A DNA stretch of 64,000 bases from Deltaproteobacteria bacterium. GTDB lineage: Bacteria > Myxococcota_C > UBA6777. Below are positions 19,348 through 29,400 of the stretch, piece after piece. Made by a program: the position numbers and the translations under genes. The first letter of the stretch is position 1. Each line of letters begins with the position of its first letter. The stretch lies in contig PCBK01000030.1 in assembly GCA_002731275.1 (NCBI GenBank), positions 160,609 to 224,608 on the forward strand, in the 5' to 3' direction. The notes beneath the pieces were generated by a model. The model did not search any database and was not told the origin of the DNA. It saw only the letters and a list, made by a program, of their open reading frames with translations.

Positions 19348-19376
19348 TTTATATGGATTTTCCCCCAAACTGTCAA
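19348..19376 (-). promoter_or_regulatory. near-consensus sigma70 promoter of the ribosomal operon
   Basis: On the minus strand TTGACA (19371-19376) is followed after exactly 17 nt by TATAAA (19348-19353). Five of six -10 bases and all six -35 bases match consensus. It points at rpsL and is the best promoter seen in the window. An A/T-rich stretch lies just upstream of the -35. Confidence 0.75.
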
Positions 19377-19511
19377 GACTTTTTTTTTCACCATTTTCAA
19401 CAACGTATCAACTCCCCTCACCATCGGACACAAAAACATCCTCTTTTTTTGAACTTTCACACACACTCGCCCGTCTCCTAACCCTTCAGACACACAAAAC
19501 TTTCCCCATCC

Positions 19512-21044
19512 TCACTTCGATGAACGCTTGCTCATCTTCACAAACCGGAAGATCCCATCAGCGATCCCCTTCGCCACATCCCTACGATACTTGGATGTAC
19601 GCAACAGCTTCTCCTCAGCCTTGTTGGACACAAACGATGCCTCCACCAACACTCCTGGTACGCCCGCCGCAAACAACAAATAGAACAAACCACGACGCAC
19701 ACCCAAGTTCCTGATCTTGTATTGACGCTTGATCCGACTCATCATCCCTCGCTGTACACATACAGCGAGCAAACGAGAGAGGACCGTGTTGTTTTGCACA
19801 CGTAAACCATTGAGGATCATGTCCACATCCCGAAAACGACGAATATGCACTCCCTGGTTCTCACGTGCCAACAGTGGATTGGATGACAACAACTGTGACG
19901 CCCGAAAACGATCGTTCCAATGCAAAAAGAACGTCGACACACCATGCAGCTCGCGACTCGGATGAGAGTTGATGTGGATCGACACGAGCAGATCGGCTTT
20001 CTTTTTTTTGATCACCTTCGCCCGTCCCAAAATCGACAATGTCCGATCCTTTTTACGTGTCAAAAAAGCATCTACTCCACCCTTCTTCAAGAGTTTGATC
20101 ACGCGCTTGGAGATGTCCAAGGTCACATGCTTCTCACGTACACCATACGAACGACCAATTGCACCATCTTCACGACCACCATGCCCAGGGTCGATCGCGA
20201 TCCGACCCACCTTAAATTGAAACGGAAACTTTAAATTGCCACGATACCGCAAGACATATGGAAGCGTCCCCTTCCCTCCCTGCTGCTTGACAGCCCGACC
20301 TGGCCCCCCCTGCCCCGACACAACTTTAGGACGCGTCGTTGGCAACTTCATCAGAGAATTTGGACGCGTCGGCAAACGACCGTTGGAAAGATCAATCACG
20401 ATCCTGACAGGTTCAGACAAGATCGTCACACGTGCCCGATCAAAGCGCTTGAGATCAAGCACCACACGTGTCGTACGACGCGTGTTTCGTGCAACACGAA
20501 CGCGATGCACACGCTTGTCGCCAACCAACAGCGGAAATTTTCGCAGACGACGAACCGGCACACATGGAGTCATGTCAACATAGATACGTGCTGGCAGGTT
20601 CTTGCTCACGACAGCTCTGGCTTCTCCTTGCTCAATGTGCACGACGCCGCTCACCAACAAGACGATCCGCGTGTAGTTGCCTTGAGACTCATATCGAATA
20701 TCATTTAACCAACGCATCCGTCGTCTTCGTCTTGCGACACGCGCAGGACTCTGGTATCTCTTGCCTGCTTTGTGTGTTTGTGCTTTGTCGTTCGCAGATT
20801 TTTTCAACTTGGCTCGCTGAAGCGAGGACACCTCCTTGGCAGACATGCAACGCAGCGCAGACATCCGGCAAACCTGTGGGCCACGTAGATGACCACCTCT
20901 CTTTGTCGCGTGTTGTCTCGGAAAAGAAGCACGTATGTTCCTCTTTCTGACACTCACTTGACTCGTCGCCTCTGCAGACGAATTGCCAAAACCACACGAC
21001 ACACAAAAAGCGACAAACAAGAGTTTGATGCTCAATTTTTGCAT
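19512..21044 (-). CDS. N-acetylmuramoyl-L-alanine amidase (AmiC-like, AMIN + Amidase_3)
   Basis: This 510-residue periplasmic enzyme should cleave the amide bond between MurNAc and the peptide stem, as in daughter-cell separation. A signal peptide (about 1-26) is followed by a basic linker, an AMIN-like septal targeting region (about 115-222, with alternating strands such as YTRIVLLVSG and RVVLDLKRF), a second linker, and the zinc amidase domain from 280. Metal ligands visible are His288 (IDPGHGG), Glu304 (GVREKH) and His357 (SIHINS), with the catalytic Glu in VEASFVSN near the end. Final residues are the normal helix GIADGIFRFV. It is alone on the minus strand, divergent from thiI. Confidence 0.92.
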   Translation of the reverse strand: MQKLSIKLLFVAFCVSCGFGNSSAEATSQVSVRKRNIRASFPRQHATKRGGHLRGPQVCRMSALRCMSAKEVSSLQRAKLKKSANDKAQTHKAGKRYQSPARVARRRRRMRWLNDIRYESQGNYTRIVLLVSGVVHIEQGEARAVVSKNLPARIYVDMTPCVPVRRLRKFPLLVGDKRVHRVRVARNTRRTTRVVLDLKRFDRARVTILSEPVRIVIDLSNGRLPTRPNSLMKLPTTRPKVVSGQGGPGRAVKQQGGKGTLPYVLRYRGNLKFPFQFKVGRIAIDPGHGGREDGAIGRSYGVREKHVTLDISKRVIKLLKKGGVDAFLTRKKDRTLSILGRAKVIKKKKADLLVSIHINSHPSRELHGVSTFFLHWNDRFRASQLLSSNPLLARENQGVHIRRFRDVDMILNGLRVQNNTVLSRLLAVCVQRGMMSRIKRQYKIRNLGVRRGLFYLLFAAGVPGVLVEASFVSNKAEEKLLRTSKYRRDVAKGIADGIFRFVKMSKRSSK

Positions 21045-21311
21045 GATTCTTTATCTTCCAAACCCCAAATACATGGGCATATAGCATTGTACAAACCAAT
21101 CCACATACGTCTCGCGTATGTGCAAATATCAGCTCCTTCGTGTATAGACGCAAGCCTTATGACGTGCATTCAGAGGATGCCATGGATGCCAAACGCGAGA
21201 CGTATTGCGCCCCCGAACATCCTAAGGAGTCTGACGTAGTACACCTGTATACAAGAATTCCTCTTGAAGAGCAAAGAAGATCAACCAAAAGACGTCGAGG
21301 AACACCGAGAT

Positions 21312-22784
21312 ATGGAGACTCTCTTCTTTCTCCGCTACGGAGAAGTTGCCCTGAAATCAAAAGCCGTACGCAAACAAATGGTGCAAAAGCTGCGCGCCAA
21401 TATCAAAGACGCTTGCAAACGACGTGGCATCACCTTTGACCTGCGTCCCAAGCGCCTTCATCTGGTCGTGTCCACGCACTATCCCGATGAACTCGAACCG
21501 ATTCTCGCGCATACATTTGGTGTGTATTCCTATTCACGCCTGCACCTGCGCCCCCTCGTCGACATGGAGACCTTGCTCAACGACGCAGAAGAACACTTTG
21601 CCCCCTATATAAATGATAGTGTGACTTTTGCTGTCCGTGCAAAAAGAGATAAACGTTATCCCTTCTCCACGCAGGAGATTGAACGAACCCTTGGTGCGAG
21701 ACTTGTCCCCTATGGTGGTCGCGTCAACCTCAAACACCCGGATATCACATGTTCGCTCGATTTACGCGATGACCGACTCTACCTCTATGCGGAGAAAACA
21801 CGAGGTCCTGCAGGACTCCCTCTTGGCGTCGAACCCCCAGTCTTGACACTGATCTCAGGAGGATTTGATTCCCCAGTTGCGGCGTGGTCAATGATGAAAA
21901 GAGGCGTCCCGACTCACTTCATCTTCTTCGAGTTGGGAGGATTTGCGCAGCGAGGTGCCATCTATGCTCACCTTCACCAATTGTATCAACAATGGTGTTT
22001 TGGACACCGCCCCAAATTGATGATCATCCCAGGTCGACCAATCATCGAAACACTTCAGGAGCATGTCCCCCAACGCTACAGAAATGTCATGCTCAAACGG
22101 ACCTTCTACCAAGTCGGAAAGCTCCTCGCGAATGCCTATCACCACTCAGGTCTCGTGACAGGAGAATCGATCGCACAAGTCTCCTCACAAACGATTAGCA
22201 ATCTTTACTCCATCAGTTCAGGCATTGACATCCCGATCTTTCGCCCTCTGTTGACGTTTGAAAAAGATGAGATCATCAAACTCTCACGCAAAATCGGCAC
22301 ACATGATATCGCCGCCAACGTCCAAGAGTATTGCGCGATCACCCCAAAAAAACCTGCCACGCGCACAAAAGTCGAGACCGTCCAAGAGTTGGAAGAAGCG
22401 ATTGGTGGCATGGCATTTTACCAATCCCTTGTCGAGCAAAAAGAGACCATCAGTGTCGACTCACTCGATCCCAATATCCTCACCTATCTCAACGTGATCA
22501 CTGATACGATCCCCAAAGATGCAGTCCTCGTCGACATGAGAGAACCCCCCTCCCCTATCGGCACTCCGACGTTGCAATGCACGCTTGAGTCTCTTTTGTC
22601 CGATCCCCAACAGCTCTCACAGGACAAAACCTACTTGTTGTTTTGCGATGGGGGGATGCAAAGCGCAGAAGCAGCCTCCATCCTACGTGAATTTGAGATC
22701 AACGCGTTTGCCTTTGAAGGCGGCATCCATAGGCTCAGAAAACGCCTCCCCTCCCCTCAACAAGAACAAGAAACAACTTCATAG
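21312..22784 (+). CDS. thiI: tRNA 4-thiouridine synthase with rhodanese domain
   Basis: ThiI adenylates U8 of tRNA and transfers sulfur to make 4-thiouridine; the rhodanese domain also serves thiazole synthesis in enterobacteria. The 490 residues comprise an N-terminal ferredoxin-like/THUMP region (1-160), a PP-loop pyrophosphatase domain with LISGGFDSPVAAW, and a C-terminal rhodanese domain. The two cysteines of the E. coli mechanism are matched by Cys341 (QEYCAITPKKP) and Cys445 (LLFCDGGMQSAEA). An ATG at 21312 with GAGG upstream gives a length close to E. coli (482); a TTG 16 codons earlier lacks a ribosome site. The gene is divergent from the amidase. Confidence 0.95.
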   Translation: METLFFLRYGEVALKSKAVRKQMVQKLRANIKDACKRRGITFDLRPKRLHLVVSTHYPDELEPILAHTFGVYSYSRLHLRPLVDMETLLNDAEEHFAPYINDSVTFAVRAKRDKRYPFSTQEIERTLGARLVPYGGRVNLKHPDITCSLDLRDDRLYLYAEKTRGPAGLPLGVEPPVLTLISGGFDSPVAAWSMMKRGVPTHFIFFELGGFAQRGAIYAHLHQLYQQWCFGHRPKLMIIPGRPIIETLQEHVPQRYRNVMLKRTFYQVGKLLANAYHHSGLVTGESIAQVSSQTISNLYSISSGIDIPIFRPLLTFEKDEIIKLSRKIGTHDIAANVQEYCAITPKKPATRTKVETVQELEEAIGGMAFYQSLVEQKETISVDSLDPNILTYLNVITDTIPKDAVLVDMREPPSPIGTPTLQCTLESLLSDPQQLSQDKTYLLFCDGGMQSAEAASILREFEINAFAFEGGIHRLRKRLPSPQQEQETTS

Positions 22785-22841
22785 GGACCCCACACCCCCC
22801 AAAAAGGTCATACAACAAACACAAACTCCACTTCGGCGTTC

Positions 22842-22870
22842 TTGATTTGTATTCTCCACTGTGCTTTATT
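22842..22870 (+). promoter_or_regulatory. candidate promoter before the zinc-ribbon/TPR gene
   Basis: TTGATT (22842-22847) and TTTATT (22865-22870) are spaced 17 nt, with four of six consensus bases in each, ending about 41 nt before the next ATG. It is a moderate match only. Confidence 0.35.
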
Positions 22871-22911
22871 GTGAGCTTGATTCAACCGTATAGCTAACAG
22901 GGTTTTCGCGA

Positions 22912-25182
22912 ATGCTTATTCCTTGCCCCAAGTGTGGTCGGAGCTTTGAAGGTGTAGTACCTGCCGACCCCAATATGATGATCCGGTGCCGCTTGTGCGC
23001 GTCCATGTTCACACAAGAAGAGATGCGCAATCCCAGTCAGGCTGCACAGCAATCCGCCTCACCAGAAGACCCCCAAGAAGAGTGGGAGTTTGAGGCAGAC
23101 GACTTTGACCCGCCTTCCCCGGAAGATCTCCTCGGAGATATAGACGATGGTGAAGACGAACTACATGAGGACTTCCCCCCCGCTCACGTCGACGACGCTT
23201 TGGGCTTCACCGCAGATCAACTCCCACAAGAAGAGAGCATACCAGATCTGCCAGAGTCTCCTCCGAGTCCACTCTTCCATAAAATTGCAGATGGGATTCA
23301 CTTTGACAGCTCCGTGGACGACTCAGCCGCTGAGTTACCAGAATTACCGGAGCTACAAGAACTCGAAGAGGCCCCTGCAAAGCGACAAGCTCCGCAACAA
23401 AAGGAAGCACACCCTACACCCAAAATCCGCGAGCGGTTAGCTTCTTCAAGCTCGACACAACAGGACAGCGCAGGACCAGAGCTCGACGAGCTGTTGATGC
23501 GCCTTCAAGAAGACCGCCCCGCAAAAGTCGGAAGAAGGTACGTCCTACGACGCAAGGACAAGATCTTTGGTCCTTTCAACGAAGAAGAGATCCAGGGACT
23601 GATCGAGCGAAGAAAACTTTTGGGCGACGAAGAGACCGCACTCGAAGGACAAAACAATTGGAAACCGCTTGATGAGTGGGATGATTTTCGCCCTCTCTTG
23701 CAAGCGATGAAGAGCAAATCTTTTCGTGTTGGATGGGAAGGACGCAAACGCAAAAAACCCAAAAGTCCCCCGCCCGAGAAAGTCCAACCAACACCAGAAG
23801 TCGAAGAGACACCTCCACCACCGACGCCTTCATCTCCACCCTTCGCCTTGATCGGTGGTCTCATCCTTGCCATCCTCCTCGCCTTTGGAGGGTGGTACAT
23901 GATGTCTTCCAAGAAAAACACCAAGCGCCCACAAACCCAATGCCGTCCCAACCAGAAAGTGTTGATGAAGACACTCGTACTCAACGACTCTTTTGACGGA
24001 TACATGAAGTTACTAGGACGCATCAAGACGCTACACGCAAAAGGAAAACAGCGCCAATGTTGGGGAAGAATCCGCTATATCTACCAACTCCTAGACAGCC
24101 ATGGTGATGACGAAAAAATACGTGCGGCAGCCGCTCCTATCATTGCGGACTTTGAGAAAAAAAGTACCAACCCCTTGTTGATCAAAAAAGCACAACTCTC
24201 CAAAGCCATCTCCAAACGCGATCGCAAGGAGATCCGAAAACTGATCGGGCGCTTCAAAAAATGGTCGCTCAAAATGGACCACGAGTGGCTCTATCTCCAA
24301 GCTCGCGCATACGAACTGATCGGAGATGACGAACAAAGCCTAACGCTTTACAAGCAGTTGACCAAACAACAACCCAAACACATCCGTGCGCGCCTTGGCC
24401 TATACAGATACCGGCGTGACCACCACCAATTCAAACAAAGTAATCGGCTCCTTGCAGGGGTCCTCAAACAAAACCCGCTTCATCTCCCTGCGCTTCTTTA
24501 TGCCAAACAAGACGCCATCTACCTCAACTTTTGGAAGAAACAACGCAAAAGCATCGAAGAGCGAATGGACAAACTCTTCGAAGCAGGCAAGACCACAACC
24601 GCGCTGCTCGCCAAAAGAAGTTTCTTGGAGGCGCAACAACTCTGGCGCCAAAAACAAACAAACAAAGCACTCCTCCAAATCGACAAAGCGATTCGACTGA
24701 GCTCGCAAAACGAGGATTATCGCTGGAAACGCATTGAATACTACGTCGCAGATCGTCAGTACACACTCGTCGAACAGTTCCTCAAGCAAGAACAAAAAGA
24801 CGGAGATTATCCAGTCGCACGACTCTGGCTTTGGCACATCAAAATGCTCATCGAACAAAAAGAACTCACACGCGCTGAAAAACAGATCAACCAGATGAAA
24901 AAACAAGGCATCTTCTCTCCAGAACGTCGATACACATTCCATCACGTTCGTGGCGCTCTGTTTGAAGCCAAACAAAATCTCAAAAGAGCGTTACGAGAGT
25001 ACCAATTCGCCCAACAGACTTCCAAGAAGCACAAAGAGATCGCGATCGCGCTCGCACGAATCCACCACAAACAGCAAGATAACAAGACATGTCAGACGCT
25101 GCTCAACACTTTCCTCAAGCAAGCCTTACCAGGAAGCAAAGAGTACAAAGCAGCCAAGCGCCTCTTGCAAACGTGTAAGTGA
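22912..25182 (+). CDS. zinc-ribbon / GYF-like / transmembrane / TPR protein
   Basis: This 756-residue protein starts with an MJ0042-type zinc ribbon (Cys5, Cys8, Cys26, Cys29), followed by an acidic disordered stretch (about 40-200) and a GYF_2-like module (about 205-262; RYVLRRKDKIFGPFNEEEIQGLIERRKLL is split across the module). A proline-rich segment leads to one membrane helix (about 308-330, LIGGLILAILLAFGGWYMM). The remaining 420 residues form a series of TPR-like helices (for example ARAYELIGDDEQSLTLYKQL). The N-terminus is probably cytoplasmic and the TPR array periplasmic, inferred from the single helix. This layout is common in Myxococcota and often linked to motility or envelope signalling, but the function is unknown. 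Confidence 0.85.
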   Translation: MLIPCPKCGRSFEGVVPADPNMMIRCRLCASMFTQEEMRNPSQAAQQSASPEDPQEEWEFEADDFDPPSPEDLLGDIDDGEDELHEDFPPAHVDDALGFTADQLPQEESIPDLPESPPSPLFHKIADGIHFDSSVDDSAAELPELPELQELEEAPAKRQAPQQKEAHPTPKIRERLASSSSTQQDSAGPELDELLMRLQEDRPAKVGRRYVLRRKDKIFGPFNEEEIQGLIERRKLLGDEETALEGQNNWKPLDEWDDFRPLLQAMKSKSFRVGWEGRKRKKPKSPPPEKVQPTPEVEETPPPPTPSSPPFALIGGLILAILLAFGGWYMMSSKKNTKRPQTQCRPNQKVLMKTLVLNDSFDGYMKLLGRIKTLHAKGKQRQCWGRIRYIYQLLDSHGDDEKIRAAAAPIIADFEKKSTNPLLIKKAQLSKAISKRDRKEIRKLIGRFKKWSLKMDHEWLYLQARAYELIGDDEQSLTLYKQLTKQQPKHIRARLGLYRYRRDHHQFKQSNRLLAGVLKQNPLHLPALLYAKQDAIYLNFWKKQRKSIEERMDKLFEAGKTTTALLAKRSFLEAQQLWRQKQTNKALLQIDKAIRLSSQNEDYRWKRIEYYVADRQYTLVEQFLKQEQKDGDYPVARLWLWHIKMLIEQKELTRAEKQINQMKKQGIFSPERRYTFHHVRGALFEAKQNLKRALREYQFAQQTSKKHKEIAIALARIHHKQQDNKTCQTLLNTFLKQALPGSKEYKAAKRLLQTCK

Positions 25183-25263
25183 TCACCACACTCTCTTCAA
25201 TGGATGTCCTTCCTCCTGCGCACATCAGCAACACACGACACATCAACATATAAAGGTTTTTTG

Positions 25264-26364
25264 ATGACAACTTCCTCTAAACCCAGCAAAGCAGCCACAG
25301 CGCTCGCGTGGTGTGGGCTTCTTTGGCTCTCCGTCGTCGTCTTTTTTGCGATCGTTCTCCCCTTCTTGTGGTCCCCACTGCTCAAGACCCTGTTTTTGTA
25401 CAAGAGCAAAGGTTTTGTGCGTATGTTGGCCGCCGGTGCCATACTGAGTCCCTTCATGATCGTCGGTGGCTTCAGCTGGATGGCACATCGCGGGACAAAA
25501 GAGACTCTGCTCCAACTCCAAAAGACGCTAGGGCTTGAGTTACTGCTTGTCGGTAGTTTGTGGTTCATCGTGGATCTGTTTCGTTTGACACAGGCTGGCT
25601 GGACAGCGATGCAACCCGGTCCACAATTCATCTTTGGTTTCAAAGCCTTCATCTGGTGTCCAGGGATGCTTGGGGTGGGGTTTGCCTTATTTACACAAGA
25701 CAGCTGGCGAAACATCTTCGGGATCTCGCTGACAACCCTGGCCTACCAATCTTTTTTGGGGTTGGGACTGTACAGACTGTTTCTCTCTGTCGCGCGTCAA
25801 TTTGTGCCGATGCTCGCTCCAGCACCAAAGAGCGCGCTCATCCAACAAACGACGATGACACTGCTCATCACAGGCTGTGTGGCCTTCGTCCTCGGTTTGC
25901 TTTTGATGAAAGGAACCTTGCGATGGCGCGCGCAGTTATTATTTGCCTTCCCTGTATGGCTTCCTTTCTTTGTCGTGTTTTTCTTTTGGTCGCTGGTCGT
26001 CGACACGACCTTCTACTTTTTTGAAGACCTCTTGGGAATCCAATTGCACCCACCTCGTGTCGTCAAATTCCTCTCGGCACCTTTCTGTCTTGTCCTCTTC
26101 CCACTCTTGCTCACGATAGACTTCTCGATCGGATTGATGAGATTGCTTGGACACCATCTCCTCACGCAGCTCTTCCCCGTCGAAGAACAAAGCCCCGAGC
26201 TGCTCGAACGTGTCTATTCCAACCAAAACGTGTACGGGTTGGGCGCGCTCTTGCTCTTGACGCTTCCGATTTGGGCGCTTCCTGTTCTTTTCTATGGCTC
26301 TATCCGATTATTTGTTTACGAATCCATCCTCACCCACGTCGCCCGTAAAAAATCGACGAACTGA
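25264..26364 (+). CDS. polytopic inner-membrane protein of unknown function
   Basis: The 366-residue product has about seven to nine hydrophobic segments, starting with CGLLWLSVVVFFAIVLPFLW and ending with GALLLLTLPIWALPVLFYG, and no recognisable catalytic motif. It lies 81 nt after the TPR protein on the same strand, so the two probably share a transcript and may act together at the inner membrane. The ATG at 25264 is preferred because AAAGG precedes it by about 9 nt; an ATG at 25204 has no ribosome site. It converges with the kinase gene at 26431; no clear terminator was found in the 66-nt gap. Confidence 0.8.
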   Translation: MTTSSKPSKAATALAWCGLLWLSVVVFFAIVLPFLWSPLLKTLFLYKSKGFVRMLAAGAILSPFMIVGGFSWMAHRGTKETLLQLQKTLGLELLLVGSLWFIVDLFRLTQAGWTAMQPGPQFIFGFKAFIWCPGMLGVGFALFTQDSWRNIFGISLTTLAYQSFLGLGLYRLFLSVARQFVPMLAPAPKSALIQQTTMTLLITGCVAFVLGLLLMKGTLRWRAQLLFAFPVWLPFFVVFFFWSLVVDTTFYFFEDLLGIQLHPPRVVKFLSAPFCLVLFPLLLTIDFSIGLMRLLGHHLLTQLFPVEEQSPELLERVYSNQNVYGLGALLLLTLPIWALPVLFYGSIRLFVYESILTHVARKKSTN

Positions 26365-26430
26365 CCCCAGCATCCTCTCTTATTTGCCCCCCCAACACTC
26401 TCCTCTTTTCGTACTTTTGTCCTTGCGCTC

Positions 26431-29400
26431 TTAGGGCCCCATCAATAAGTTTTTCAGTCCGGAGATGTCGGTTTTTTTGCGCTTCTCAGGAGGGGTGCGT
26501 TTGGGAACCTTGCGTACGACAGGTTCTCGAACAACAGGTCTTCTCGGTGGAGTGCGTCTTCGAGAACGATATCCACGTAGGCTTTGTCTTATCAACCAAC
26601 GGGCTTTTGTCGCGGGCGCACCGGAGGGTGAGCGTTTCAAGAATTTGCGCAATTGCCCGCGGGATCTTCTACACAATCCTCGTCGACGTCGGGCCGGAGA
26701 GCGACATCGTCCCTTTCGGAAGTAGAGTTGGCCCAAGACCAGACGGACATCATCAGGAGCGTTTGGTTGGTTGAGCAGCTTGTGGTAGCACTCGATTGCA
26801 CTGCGCAGCTTCCGCTTGAGACGAAAGACCTTGCATTGTTGCTCCAATCCCGAAGCAGCAACTGCCACTCTCGTCCTCGGGGGTACTGTTCGTGCAGACT
26901 CTGGTGGTGTCAGGCGGTCAGGTTCTGGTGGTGAAGCTGCGTCTTGCACGGGAACTTTAAGGCGCCGGGGTGTAGGCTGTGTATCTGGAATGTTTCTGAC
27001 AGGCAAAGAGCCCACTTTTTTGTCAATTTCCCAGTTGGTTTTACGCAGCTCAGGGGGCGGTGGAATGCTCTTTGATTGAACCTGTGGAGTCCCTCTACTT
27101 TGCCAATAAGTCCAACCGACCGCAAAAATGACTGTGCAAAATAATCCAATGTAAAAAGACACCAAAAAAGGCGATCGTCGCTTTCTCTGTGGCCCACTCT
27201 CTTGCACATCCCCAGCTTGGGGAGTCATTGTAGACGCTCCCCTGTGGTCAGCTTGTCCACGCATGTGCTGTGGTTTCAGTTGCCCAGGGGTGGGTGTGTC
27301 TCTTTGCCCAAGAGGGAAAAGAGCTGTCTCTTTCTCCTCTTCTTCATCGATATCAGGAAGCAGCGCGCCTGCATCTTCGGCAGACTGTGCTGAAGACATT
27401 CGGGGCTCACGTCCTGTGACCTGTGCCTCCTCGTACATCGCGAGCATTTCGTTCGCCTGACGGATAAATGAAGACTCTCCATCACCATGTTCGTTCTCAA
27501 GCGCGGTGAGTGGATCTTCTTTCTCTTTTGCAAGCTCCGCAGGGATAGAGACGGGAGGCGGCTCATCGATGTCGCCGTCGAGCAACGTCATCGGCGCGAT
27601 CTCATCAGGTGGTGTTTGATCAGGCAACGCATTGCGTTTGGGGGACGCTGTCAGTTTTGTAGGGATGCTACGTTGATCGTCCTCATTGTCTTCCTCAACG
27701 ACTTCGAGCAAGTCATCCGCAGTGAGAGGTGCAATCTCATCTGAACCGTGTCGATCTGCAACCTCCTCAAGAAAATTGACCATATCATCTTCGGTGAGAT
27801 CGATTGTGCCCGGTCTTGGTTGTTCAAAGCCTGTAGAGTGTGCAGGACCAAGTGTCTGCTTTGAGGGCGCTCCGAGGACTTGTAACATACTCTCTTCAAA
27901 GGAAGGAGGTGTTTGCTGCTTGGCATGGGGACGTTGTGTCTCCGCCTCCCTCGGCAGTGTGTGCATGCTGATCGAAGTGTCTTGGTACTCCTCGGCATCG
28001 TGTTGTGTTGCAAGCTGTGGCTCAGCGAAGGTGTTGGGTTTAAAACCGCGTCCGTAAGCTTGTGTCGCAGGTTTATGAACAGACTTCCGACGGGGTGAGC
28101 GTGAGAGGGCTGTGTCTGCTTCGCCGACTTGTGAGGAAACAGTCTCAAACATCTCTTCGCCTGGAAGATCGAGTTCTTGAGAGTCGAGGAGTGTGTGCTC
28201 ACCAGGCCCCGCAAAAGCAGAGGAAGGTGCAGGTGTCTTTGGTCGCGCAAGCACGTCTTTATACTGGCTGATATCCCGCTTAATGGTGCGATCAGCGTCG
28301 ACCTGTTGTGTGATATCGAATCCAGCTTGTTGGGTTGACTCAGCGACGAGGATCGGGATCTGCTGTGTATCTCCATCCCCCATCGTCGCGGGCGGTACGC
28401 CATGAGGTGCGACGCCAAGACCGCCGAATGCTTGTGCAGGAGTGCGTGGCGAGGAGACCGAGAAGGTCTCAAACTTCCCTGACTCTTGAAACTCTCCAAA
28501 CGTAACAGCAGGTGGTTCGGCGAGAGGTTCTTCCTCTTGTGAGGTGGGTGTTTGGTGTGCTTGCTCATCAGTGGCACTTTGGTGTGTCCCTGCGGTCAAC
28601 TCGCTGGCACTTTGTTCAATTGAGAGAGCGTGGAAATCGATGGTTCCACTCTGCTCTTCATGTTGGACAAGTTGTTGAACGTCGAGCTCCGAAGGGTAAT
28701 ATTCATCGAGCGCTCGCCAAAAATCCTCGACAGAGGCGAAACGATCGGCTGGATTTTTTTCGAGCGCTCTCAACACGATCCGATCGACTTCGGGGGGGAT
28801 ATTGAGCTCAGGGCGGCGAAAAAGCATCGACTCAGGTAACTCGGAGACCTGCGCATGCATCGTCAACAGAGCGTCCTTACCGAGATACGCAAAAGGTGTA
28901 CTGCCCGTAAAGAGTTCGTAGAGAATCACCCCCATCGCGTAGATATCGCAGCGACTGTCGACTTCGACGTTCAGACATTGCTCAGGCGCCATGTAGTCAG
29001 GTGTACCAATGGCACCTTGTGTAAGATCTGTATGGATCGCGCGCTTGAGTGGTTTCGCGATCCCAAAATCGAGGACTTTGACAAAAAACGGATCTTCTCC
29101 CCTCCGGACGAGGAAGATATTTTCGGGCTTGAGATCGCGGTGGACGACACCTTCATTGTGTGCGGCGCGGATCGACTGACAGAGCTGACGGAAAATATGA
29201 AAGATCAGCTCTCGACTGAGCGCTTCCCCTGGACGCAGTAGTTTTTTGAGAGATTGACCGCGCAGATACTCCATCACGTAGTAGTAACCGAGCTTGGGCT
29301 CTTCACCAAAGTCGTCGTAAATCTGGACGACATGCTCATTTCGACGAGATAGTGCAGCGGTCAAACGCACCTCACGCATAAAACGCTCGGACATTCCAGG

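Noticed and set aside
19162-19368. 68-codon minus-strand frame in the rpsL leader
   Set aside because: It begins inside the promoter, has no ribosome site and no homology.
27651-28577. 308-codon minus-strand frame inside the kinase linker
   Set aside because: It is another frame of the kinase's long disordered linker and has no motifs.
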